43,029 nt of DNA from an uncultured Bacteroidales bacterium. Its GTDB lineage: Bacteria; Bacteroidota; Bacteroidia; Bacteroidales; Bacteroidaceae. The position numbers were made by a program, and so were the translations under genes. Positions 8,053 to 15,176 of this stretch are shown here, one piece after another (the stretch's first letter is position 1; every line of letters starts with the position of its first letter). The stretch is from the NCBI GenBank assembly GCA_937995875.1, contig CALKIW010000143.1, forward strand, positions 1 through 43,029. Direction: 5' to 3'. The notes below the pieces were generated by a model that was not told the origin of the DNA, searched no databases, and saw only the letters and a list, made by a program, of their open reading frames with translations.

Positions 8053-9351
8053 TTATTTCACTATCGATATAATTTTTCCATGCTCCACAAGAGTCTCGAT
8101 TTCATTTCCTTTTTGGAGTTTCGAAGCATCACGAACGCTTTTCCCATTGTACATTGTAATACTATAGCCACGTTTTAAAAGAATCTGTGGGTCAAGGGAT
8201 TTAAGCATTATATTGAGTTGTTCAATACGATTTGACTCTTTGAGGATACGACGTTCGACAGCAGGATGGATGCTTGTGCTGATGAGTTGCAGACGATGCC
8301 GACATAGGGAAAGGTAGTTGTTGATATGCGTCACCATCTGTACGGACAGCTGCTGAAGTCGTGCCTCCTGTCTGGTTTTTACTAAAGAGAATAGCATGGG
8401 GATGTGTTCGGCGCATCGTGTGAGACGGTTACGTTCCTGCTCCATACGATATTTTACGTAGGTTGTGATATGGTTTTGACAGTCTTCTATCAGTGACCAT
8501 ACATCAGCTAAATTGTCTATGAGATAGGATGCTGCTGCCGTAGGTGTCTTTACTCGAATGTTGGAAACCATGTCTAAGACGCTTTCATCACGTTCATGTC
8601 CAATGCCCGTAATGATGGGCAGTGGGAAATTAGCAACATTTTCAGCCAATGCCAATGTGTCGAAGCCACTCATATCGGCAGTGGCACCACCGCCTCGGAT
8701 GATCACTACAACATCGAAGCGGTCCACATGAAGATTGATTTGATTGAGAGCAGCTATGATGGTCGGCTCAACTTGTTCCCCTTGCATGGTAGCAGGAAAC
8801 AGTTTTGTGTAGAACTTAAAGCCATAATCGTTGGCTTCAAGCTGATTACAGAAATCGCCATATCCTGCTGCATTTTCACTGGATATGATAGCTATGCGCT
8901 GAGCAAACCTAGGAATGGTCAGCCCTTTCTGCATTTCAAAGACGCCCTGTTCTTGGAGTTGGCGAATGATTTGGAGTCGTTTGCGAGCCATGTCACCCAT
9001 TGTGTAGGTAGGATCAATGTCCTGTACAATCCATGAAAAGCCATAAGCCTCGTGAAAATTGGCCGTTACCAATAGCATCACTTTCATGCCCGCATGAAGA
9101 GGTTGTCCGGTTATCCGTTCGAATTTAGGTCGCAGTTTTGCCCATTTAGACTTCCAACACTTAGCCGAAGCACGTGCTACGGGAGTGGCAGAGAATAAGT
9201 CTTTCTGCACAAGTTCCATGTAGCAATGCCCACGAACTTCTCGTGCTTCCGATAGTTCGGCCTCTACCCAATAGGCGGAATCGAACGCGGTTTCAAGCAC
9301 TTCACGTACAAGTGAGTTGAGCTCAAAAAGAGTAAGTGTTGTGTGGCTCAT
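8053..9351 (-). CDS. xseA: Exodeoxyribonuclease VII large subunit
   Basis: 432-residue catalytic subunit of exonuclease VII. The N-terminal OB-fold (FELNSLVREVLE, YWVEAELSEAREVRGHCYMELVQKD) is followed by the nuclease core with IAIISSENAAGYGDF, VVIIRGGGATADMSGFD and GIGHERDESVLD, the signature segments of the family. A long helical region and the C-terminal RGYSITMYNGK strand follow. The frame is open to a GTG at 9381, but the ATG at 9351 is preceded by purine-rich GGGAAGGAAAGG and gives the normal N-terminus. It begins 19 bp after the S8 protease gene, so protease, xseA and xseB probably share a transcript. Confidence 0.93.
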   Translation of the reverse strand: MSHTTLTLFELNSLVREVLETAFDSAYWVEAELSEAREVRGHCYMELVQKDLFSATPVARASAKCWKSKWAKLRPKFERITGQPLHAGMKVMLLVTANFHEAYGFSWIVQDIDPTYTMGDMARKRLQIIRQLQEQGVFEMQKGLTIPRFAQRIAIISSENAAGYGDFCNQLEANDYGFKFYTKLFPATMQGEQVEPTIIAALNQINLHVDRFDVVVIIRGGGATADMSGFDTLALAENVANFPLPIITGIGHERDESVLDMVSNIRVKTPTAAASYLIDNLADVWSLIEDCQNHITTYVKYRMEQERNRLTRCAEHIPMLFSLVKTRQEARLQQLSVQMVTHINNYLSLCRHRLQLISTSIHPAVERRILKESNRIEQLNIMLKSLDPQILLKRGYSITMYNGKSVRDASKLQKGNEIETLVEHGKIISIVK

Positions 9352-9370
9352 CCTTTCCTTCCCGTATTCT

Positions 9371-10789
9371 TCATTCTTCACTTTTCACTCTTCCTTTTTC
9401 ATTTATCCCTTCTTGATACGCCTTCCAATAGTCCGGTATGCCATAACCATAAATGTTGTCGGGCGTCGAGGCACGATTGGCCGACCTACGAACCAAATCC
9501 ATTATTTCGACAGCAGTCTTATGCGGCAATGCTTGCCACAGACACGCCACCATACCGCAGGTGATGGGGGAAGCAAACGAAGTGCCGTTGGCTGTAGTGA
9601 TGACGCCGGAGCCGTCAATAACAGTGGATTTCACACCCTGAGCGGCGATATCCGGTTTCACCCGGCCGTCATACGAGGGGCCTACAGAGCTGAATTTGGC
9701 ATTCACACTATCTGCGCTGAGAGCTGCAACTGCCAGGATGTTGGTAGCATCGGCCGGACAGTTTGTGCGTTTCCATGTACCCATTCCCTCATTACCGGCA
9801 CTGTTGACAAGCAACATTCCCTTATTGGCTATCATGGATGCCGTGCGCGAAATCAGTGTTGTTTTGCCGTCCTGCTCTATATATTTATGATTGGTGGTCT
9901 TGTCGTCGAATCTCGAATAACCGAGTGATGAGTTCAGTACATCAGCCCCAATAGAGTCGGCATACTCCACAGCCTGTGCCCAATAATCTTCTTCGACCAA
10001 GCTCTCCGTGCGTCCATCCTCACTTCTTAGAAGCAAGAATGATGCATGAGGCGCAGTCCCAATAAATTTGCCTTCAATGTTAGCACCAATATCCGAGAGT
10101 ACCATTGTGCCATGATCGAGTTCATCATACAGATTGGCAGTATAAGGATATACAAAGTCACGCTGCCCGATGATGTTCACATTTTTGAAATAATCTATAC
10201 GGTTTACATTCATGTAGCCTCCGTCTACGATAGCAATGAGCATACCGTCGCCCTTAAATCCGGCATCGTGCAGCTTGAGTCCGTTCAGCATTTCTATTTG
10301 ATGTTGTCCACGACCGTAACGATGGGAGGAAGTTTCTGTCAGGGCTGCGGAGTCCACAACGACAGAATCGATGCGTGAGAGAAAGATTGAGTCGGGCGCA
10401 GTGAACACTTTTATGCAGTTTGTAACAAATGGTAAATGAGCCAGTTGGGGAGTCAGGTATGCCTCAGCCGACTTGACAAGAACAGTATTGTTCCATTTGC
10501 TACCACCAATAATCTGGAATCCTTCTTTTGTAAGTTTGGTGATATATTTCTTAGACAGAGGAAGATCTGTGGAGTCGACGGGTAATTTTTGCTTTTTTCT
10601 TCGCTGGAGGGATTTCTCCGACAAGAATCTTTCCGGATGTTTCAAAGAGTGTTCAGATCCTTTCTTGTCTTTCAAACTTACTCTGAAAATATTAAATTGA
10701 CCGTCGGGATAGGGTACTTTGCTGTTGTGTTGAGCCAAAGCAGTCATAGAGCCTACTGCCAAAAGAAGAATAAGTAGTGTTTTTTTCAT
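9371..10789 (-). CDS. Secreted S8 (subtilisin-like) serine protease
   Basis: 472 residues with a signal peptide (MKKTLLILLLAVGSMTALAQ). A propeptide-like region of about 125 residues precedes the subtilase domain. The catalytic triad is visible: Asp in AIVDGGYMN, His in DELDHGTMV and Ser in NGTSFASPITCGM, with the oxyanion Asn in VNSAGNEG. It is probably exported to the periplasm or surface; I see no type IX sorting domain at the C-terminus. The last residues (KGRVKSEE) derive from a purine-rich simple repeat at the gene end. The ATG at 10789 is chosen over the preceding TTG because it starts the signal peptide. It heads the protease-xseA-xseB unit. Confidence 0.9.
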   Translation of the reverse strand: MKKTLLILLLAVGSMTALAQHNSKVPYPDGQFNIFRVSLKDKKGSEHSLKHPERFLSEKSLQRRKKQKLPVDSTDLPLSKKYITKLTKEGFQIIGGSKWNNTVLVKSAEAYLTPQLAHLPFVTNCIKVFTAPDSIFLSRIDSVVVDSAALTETSSHRYGRGQHQIEMLNGLKLHDAGFKGDGMLIAIVDGGYMNVNRIDYFKNVNIIGQRDFVYPYTANLYDELDHGTMVLSDIGANIEGKFIGTAPHASFLLLRSEDGRTESLVEEDYWAQAVEYADSIGADVLNSSLGYSRFDDKTTNHKYIEQDGKTTLISRTASMIANKGMLLVNSAGNEGMGTWKRTNCPADATNILAVAALSADSVNAKFSSVGPSYDGRVKPDIAAQGVKSTVIDGSGVITTANGTSFASPITCGMVACLWQALPHKTAVEIMDLVRRSANRASTPDNIYGYGIPDYWKAYQEGINEKGRVKSEE

Positions 10790-10814
10790 CAATATCTTTT
10801 CTATGTATTTATTG

Positions 10815-10846
10815 CAAAAGTAGCTGGAAAAAGGCGAAACTCCAAA
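10815..10846 (-). promoter_or_regulatory. Promoter of the S8 protease-xseAB unit
   Basis: On the minus strand TTTG (10843-10846) and TACTTTTG (10815-10822) are 20 bases apart, a complete match to the Bacteroidetes promoter pattern. It is divergent from the MATE promoter at 10856, and the two elements almost abut. Confidence 0.75.
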
Positions 10847-10855
10847 TCTTTTTTG

Positions 10856-10863
10856 TACTTTTG
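10856..10863 (+). promoter_or_regulatory. -7 box of the MATE operon promoter
   Basis: TACTTTTG followed by C is a full -7 match, but no clear TTTG lies at the -33 position. Transcription would start about five bases before the ATG at 10874, giving a nearly leaderless mRNA. Confidence 0.6.
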
Positions 10864-10873
10864 CAAGTGTCCT

Positions 10874-12232
10874 ATGGATAGAGATAACAAGCAGGCAACG
10901 TTAGAATTGGGCACAAAACCTGTAGGCAAATTGTTGCTGCAGTATGCCTTGCCAGCCATCATTGCGATGACTGCATCGTCTTTGTATAATATTATTGACC
11001 GCATATTCATTGGTCATGTGGTTGGTGCGATGGCCATTTCCGGACTTGCTATTACTTTCCCTTTTATGAATCTTTCTGCTGCTTTCGGTGCAGCCGTAGG
11101 TGTGGGAGCCTCTACAGCTATCTCTGTAAAGTTAGGACAGCGCGATTATCAAACGGCCATTAAATTGCTGGGCAACACTGTTACGTTGAATCTTCTCGTA
11201 GGTTTTGTGTTTGCTGTTGTTTGCCTTGCGTTCCTTGATCCTATTCTTCTGTTCTTTGGTGCAAGTTTGCAAACCATATCTTATGCACGCGATTTCATGC
11301 AGGTTATTCTTGCCGGAAACATGATTACTCACATGTATTTTGGCATGAATGCTGTGTTACGGTCGGTCGGAAAACCTCGTCAGGCCATGTATTCCACTAT
11401 TTTTACGGTAGTGATGAATATCCTACTGGATGTGGTTTTCATCTTTTGGTGGGGATGGGGAATACGCGGAGCGGCTTTAGCAACCATCATATCACAGTCG
11501 CTTGCACTTATATATCAGATAAATTTACTGGCCGATAAGAGCCAAATACTGCATTTTAAGCGTGGCATTTATAAGTTGAAGGCCGACCTTGTAAAGAATA
11601 TCCTTGGCATTGGTATATCTCCTTTTCTCATGAACGTGTGTGCCTGTATCGTAGTTATCTTTATGAACAATCAGTTTGTGAAATACGGAGGCGATCTTTC
11701 TGTTGGCTCATACGGAATCGCAAATGCCATTGGTACGGTATTCGTAATGTTTATCATGGGGGTAAATCAAGGGATGCAGCCCATTGCCGGCTATAACTAT
11801 GGCAGTCAGCAGACAGACCGACTGATGCGCGTCCTCAAGCTATCTATCCTTACGGCCACGTGCATCATGACTGTGGGATGGCTCATTGCCATGTTTATCC
11901 CCAATTTTTGCGCCCGTATGTTTACTACAGACGAAACTCTTATTCGACTGTCTGTCAAGGCTATTCGTATCAATATGCTGGTCTTCCCGGTTATTGGTTT
12001 CCAGATGGTCGTAACCAATTTCTTCCAATGCATCGGCAAGGTCAGGATTAGTATATTCCTTTCTCTGTCGCGCCAGCTGTTATTTTTGCTGCCCCTTTTG
12101 GCCGTCTTGCCAAACTTCTTTGGGGTGGATGGCGTTTGGTATTCACTCCCGGCATCCGACCTGATATCGGCCATTGTGACCGCAGGCATTATGTTTGTCT
12201 TCATGAGAAAATTTAAAAAGCAATTAAAATAA
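10874..12232 (+). CDS. MATE family efflux transporter
   Basis: 452-residue inner-membrane protein with about 12 hydrophobic segments in two homologous halves, starting LLLQYALPAIIAMTASSLYNIIDRIFIGH, the classic MATE N-terminal signature. The mirrored element in the second half is GVNQGMQPIAGYNYGS. The family exports cationic compounds using Na+ or H+ gradients; the substrate cannot be read from sequence. The frame extends to 10853, but that part overlaps the promoter -7 box, so the ATG at 10874 (MDRDNKQATLELG) is the start. It is the first gene of a tight plus-strand group: the next gene begins 5 bp after its stop. Confidence 0.93.
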   Translation: MDRDNKQATLELGTKPVGKLLLQYALPAIIAMTASSLYNIIDRIFIGHVVGAMAISGLAITFPFMNLSAAFGAAVGVGASTAISVKLGQRDYQTAIKLLGNTVTLNLLVGFVFAVVCLAFLDPILLFFGASLQTISYARDFMQVILAGNMITHMYFGMNAVLRSVGKPRQAMYSTIFTVVMNILLDVVFIFWWGWGIRGAALATIISQSLALIYQINLLADKSQILHFKRGIYKLKADLVKNILGIGISPFLMNVCACIVVIFMNNQFVKYGGDLSVGSYGIANAIGTVFVMFIMGVNQGMQPIAGYNYGSQQTDRLMRVLKLSILTATCIMTVGWLIAMFIPNFCARMFTTDETLIRLSVKAIRINMLVFPVIGFQMVVTNFFQCIGKVRISIFLSLSRQLLFLLPLLAVLPNFFGVDGVWYSLPASDLISAIVTAGIMFVFMRKFKKQLK

Positions 12233-12237
12233 ATTCT

Positions 12238-12897
12238 ATGGACAACCCTAAAATTATTATTAACATAGGTCGTCAGATAGGTTCGGGTGGCCGTGCTATT
12301 GCCAAACGGCTTGCCGAGGAATTTGGCTGTACATTCTATGATAAGGAATTGCTTAATCTCGCAGCAAAAGAAAGCGGTTTTAGTGAGAAGTTCTTTGAAC
12401 AAAACGATGAGAAGAAAGGCTTTCTGAAATTCTTGTTCCATGTGCACGTACCATTGCTTGGCGAGAACAATTTTTATAAAAATAATTTCTCTCAGGAAAA
12501 TCTTTACCTTTTCCAAAGCGATGCAATACGCAAGGCTGCCAAAGAAGGGAACTCTGTGTTTGTGGGTAGAACTGCCGACTATGTGCTACGCGACTATAAG
12601 AACACGGTCAATATCTTTATCACCGCAAATATGGACCAACGCATACAGCGTATATGTAAACGATGTGATTGCGACCGTGCGACAGCTCGAAAATACATCA
12701 ATCAACAAGACGACAACCGTGCATCCTATTATAATTATTATACCGGCAAGCATTGGGGACATTCTGAAAGTTACGACCTTTGCATCAATTCAAGTTTGTT
12801 AGGAATTGATGCAACTGCAGGTTTTATCGCCGATTTTATTCGCAAGAGGTTTAATTTGCCATGCAATCATAAATTAAGGAATCAATCCAACGACTGA
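12238..12897 (+). CDS. Cytidylate kinase-like family protein
   Basis: 219 residues with a P-loop-type N-terminus, INIGRQIGSGGRAIAKRLAEEFG, followed by CTFYDKELLNLAA. This is the arrangement of the cytidylate-kinase-like family (Cmk2 type) rather than the housekeeping Cmk. Further conserved parts are VFVGRTADYVL, an arginine-rich lid (MDQRIQRICKRCDCDRATARKYI) and YDLCINSSLLG. The family is thought to phosphorylate nucleosides or nucleotides, but the substrate is unproven. It starts 5 bp after the MATE gene, and its stop overlaps the start of the phosphodiesterase gene by one base, so coupled translation is likely. Confidence 0.88.
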   Translation: MDNPKIIINIGRQIGSGGRAIAKRLAEEFGCTFYDKELLNLAAKESGFSEKFFEQNDEKKGFLKFLFHVHVPLLGENNFYKNNFSQENLYLFQSDAIRKAAKEGNSVFVGRTADYVLRDYKNTVNIFITANMDQRIQRICKRCDCDRATARKYINQQDDNRASYYNYYTGKHWGHSESYDLCINSSLLGIDATAGFIADFIRKRFNLPCNHKLRNQSND

Positions 12898-13391
12898 TGA
12901 AAGTAGGAATTATCAGTGATACTCACGGTTATTGGGACGATCGATACGAAACCTATTTTGCCGAATGTGATGAGATATGGCATGCCGGCGATATTGGAAA
13001 CATAGATATTGCCAATCGTTTTGAAACCTTGAAGCCACGTTTTCGAGCCGTACACGGTAATATAGATGATGATAAACTGCGCGTGCGCTATCCTGAAGTT
13101 CTCCGTTTTAAGGTTGAGAACAATGAGGTGCTGATGACCCACATTGGTGGCTATCCCGGCCGATATGACAGGTCGATAGCCACAGAGCTACGCAGCAATC
13201 CTCCCCAACTGTTCATTTCCGGCCACTCCCACATCCTCAAAGTGATGCCGGATAAACATCTCAATCTGTTGCATATCAATCCGGGTGCAGCTGGAAAGAC
13301 GGGGTGGCACAAGGAACGAACGCTTGTCAGACTTACTATTGAGGACAATAAATTCACCGATTGTGAGGTTATTACATTAGGTAAACGTTAA
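12897..13391 (+). CDS. YfcE-type metallophosphodiesterase
   Basis: 164-residue calcineurin-like phosphoesterase of the small YfcE/MJ0936 group. Metal-binding motifs appear in order: ISDTHG (residues 6-11), AGDIGN, HGNIDDD, LMTHIGG and the final GHSHI. The NPGAAG segment before the C-terminal strand is typical of the family. It probably hydrolyses phosphodiesters with Mn2+ in the cytoplasm; the natural substrate is unknown. Its ATG overlaps the TGA of the upstream kinase-like gene by one base. Confidence 0.93.
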   Translation: MKVGIISDTHGYWDDRYETYFAECDEIWHAGDIGNIDIANRFETLKPRFRAVHGNIDDDKLRVRYPEVLRFKVENNEVLMTHIGGYPGRYDRSIATELRSNPPQLFISGHSHILKVMPDKHLNLLHINPGAAGKTGWHKERTLVRLTIEDNKFTDCEVITLGKR

Positions 13392-13403
13392 AGCAACAAG
13401 GCA

Positions 13404-13730
13404 ATGGATGCATACGCAAAACAAGTGCACAACTATTTAAAGCTGATGAAAGAATCGGTCTTGTTGGTCAGTGAGCAAAACAAAGCCAACATGGACATAT
13501 TGATCACCATGCTTGGAGCACTCGACAAGGAAATAATTTGTGACTGTTACGGTCTGTTTGGGACACCACAAAAACTGTTGGCTGATATTGCGGAAGAGCA
13601 TCAAGTGAAGCCGGAAGTGATTACCGAAATCATAGCAAAAGACCTTCGGAAAATAGCCATCACACCCGAATGGCAAATGATGCAGCAAGATTTTTCAGAC
13701 ACCGTGAAACAGAAAATAGGAATATCTTAA
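13404..13730 (+). CDS. Small protein resembling sigma-70 region 4
   Basis: 108 residues, function not established. Residues about 38-85 look like a sigma-70 region 4 helix-turn-helix: LDKEIICDCYGLFG, then LLADIAEEHQVKPEVITEI and IAKDLRKIA. This parallels the sigma pattern in which YGL precedes LxEIAExxxVxxExxxxIxxKALRKL. There is no region 2, so it is not a full sigma factor. The first 35 residues are helical and the tail is short and charged. It follows the phosphodiesterase by 12 bp and is the last gene of the MATE group. It could be a small transcription-associated protein; this is an inference from motif shape only. Confidence 0.7.
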   Translation: MDAYAKQVHNYLKLMKESVLLVSEQNKANMDILITMLGALDKEIICDCYGLFGTPQKLLADIAEEHQVKPEVITEIIAKDLRKIAITPEWQMMQQDFSDTVKQKIGIS

Positions 13731-13799
13731 ATATGATGGAGAAGCGTAGTCCTTTAGTTAAGCATTACATTTAGGCCGTTGCATGAAAACAATAAACGA

Positions 13800-14198
13800 A
13801 TGAAAATAGGTAAAATCATAGAACTTCCCAAAATATTAGACCCTCGTGGCAATCTCACGGTGGTCGAACAGTTTAAGGAAATCCCCTTCAAAATCAGCAG
13901 AGTATATTGGGTTTACGATGTTCCCGGAGGTGAACACCGGGGCAGCCATGCCCATAAGCAGTGCCGTGAACTGATCATTGCCGTGAGCGGCTCCTTTACG
14001 GTGACGTTGGACGACACGGAGCACAAATCTTCTTATCTGCTCAACCATCCTTACCAAGGACTTTTGGTGGAGACGGGAATCTGGCGCACACTGGAGGATT
14101 TTTCATCGGGATCCGTATGTCTTGTTCTGGCAGAACTTCCCTTCGACGAAGAAGACTATATCCGTGATTATGACGAATATAGAAACTATGTGAAATAA
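13800..14198 (+). CDS. fdtA: FdtA/QdtA-like dTDP-4-oxo-6-deoxyhexose 3,4-isomerase
   Basis: 132-residue cupin of the WxcM/FdtA type. The core reads DPRGNLTVVEQFKEIPF, then RVYWVYDVPGGEHRGSHAHKQC, where the paired His residues are the hallmark, and a C-terminal jelly-roll half ending LAELPFDEEDYIRDYDEY. The family moves the keto group of dTDP-4-keto-6-deoxyglucose from C4 to C3, preparing a 3-amino sugar. The frame opens at a TTG at 13779, but the ATG at 13800 (MKIGKIIELPK) gives the normal N-terminus. It overlaps the next gene by one base and belongs with the DegT aminotransferase at 15177. Isomerase regiochemistry (FdtA or QdtA) cannot be told from sequence. Confidence 0.9.
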   Translation: MKIGKIIELPKILDPRGNLTVVEQFKEIPFKISRVYWVYDVPGGEHRGSHAHKQCRELIIAVSGSFTVTLDDTEHKSSYLLNHPYQGLLVETGIWRTLEDFSSGSVCLVLAELPFDEEDYIRDYDEYRNYVK

Positions 14199-15139
14199 TG
14201 TTTGAAGTTACACGATACACAGTAGATCAGAAAGCAGTTTGGGATGATTTCGTTTCACGTTCCAAACAGGGCACTTTCCTGCTCCGTCGTGACTATATGG
14301 ATTATCATAGCGACCGTTTCCACGACCATTCCTTGATGGTCTGGAACAAAAATTCGCTTATTGCCGTGCTTCCGGCCAATCAGGCAGGAGACGTATTATG
14401 GTCGCATCAAGGACTTACCTACGGCGGCTTGCTCACGCTCGACAAGGCCAAGGCAGCAGAGGTATGTGAAATCTTCCGTCAGATTAACGATTACCTTCGA
14501 TCCAATAATTTTCATCGTGTAGTTTACAAGTCAATACCCTGGATATATCATCGCCTGCCGGCTGAGGAAGATTTGTATGCCGTGTTCAATGTTTGCCAAG
14601 CGCGCCTGCTGGTAAGAAATATTGCATCGGTTGTCAGTCAGACAAACGCTCCGAAATGGAGCCGTGACCGTCACTATGGTGCCAACAGGGCGCACACTCA
14701 TGGAGTGGAGGTCGGGCAACGTGATGCTGATTATGCAATGTTTTGGAACATACTCACCGATAATCTGAGAACCAATCATCATGCGACTCCGGTGCATACG
14801 CTCGAAGAGATGCAACGGCTGCATGCCGCCTTTCCCGACAATATCAAACTCTATACAGCCCGGCTCGACGATGAGGTATTGGGAGGCGTGCTGCTTTATG
14901 TCACCCCCCATGTGGTTCATTCGCAGTATATTTCGGCCTCGACCTCAGGCAAGCGTGCGCATGTTGTCGATGCAATATTCCGAACTATTCTCATGCAGGA
15001 CTATAAACACTACAAGTTTTTCGATTTCGGAACCTCCAACGAGCAACAGGGGCGAGTGCTCAACGAGGGGCTGATTTATCAGAAAGAGGGTTTTGGTGGG
15101 CGTGGCGTCTGCTACGATTGGTACGAGTGGGAATTGTAA
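14198..15139 (+). CDS. FemAB-like GNAT acyltransferase of the amino-sugar cassette
   Basis: 313 residues. The fold is inferred as GNAT/FemAB: a first half with WDDFVSRSKQGTFLLRRDYMDYH and LIAVLPANQAGDVLWSHQGLTYGGLL, and a second half with ARLDDEVLGGVLLYV, HSQYISAS and FFDFGTSNEQQGRVLNEGL, ending in an aromatic tail. It starts on the last base of the fdtA stop codon and is followed 37 bp later by the aminotransferase. This position suggests it acylates the amino sugar, the step done by the LbH-fold FdtC in other organisms. That role is inferred from context. No classic GNAT P-loop (R/QxxGxG/A) is obvious. Confidence 0.75.
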   Translation: MFEVTRYTVDQKAVWDDFVSRSKQGTFLLRRDYMDYHSDRFHDHSLMVWNKNSLIAVLPANQAGDVLWSHQGLTYGGLLTLDKAKAAEVCEIFRQINDYLRSNNFHRVVYKSIPWIYHRLPAEEDLYAVFNVCQARLLVRNIASVVSQTNAPKWSRDRHYGANRAHTHGVEVGQRDADYAMFWNILTDNLRTNHHATPVHTLEEMQRLHAAFPDNIKLYTARLDDEVLGGVLLYVTPHVVHSQYISASTSGKRAHVVDAIFRTILMQDYKHYKFFDFGTSNEQQGRVLNEGLIYQKEGFGGRGVCYDWYEWEL

Positions 15140-15176
15140 AGTCAAATAAAATAGATTGACAATAACTCTTTAGCAC

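Noticed and set aside
14198..15139. Assignment as FdtC acetyltransferase
   Set aside because: The sequence lacks the hexapeptide repeats of the LbH fold used by FdtC, so only a FemAB/GNAT-like call is supported.
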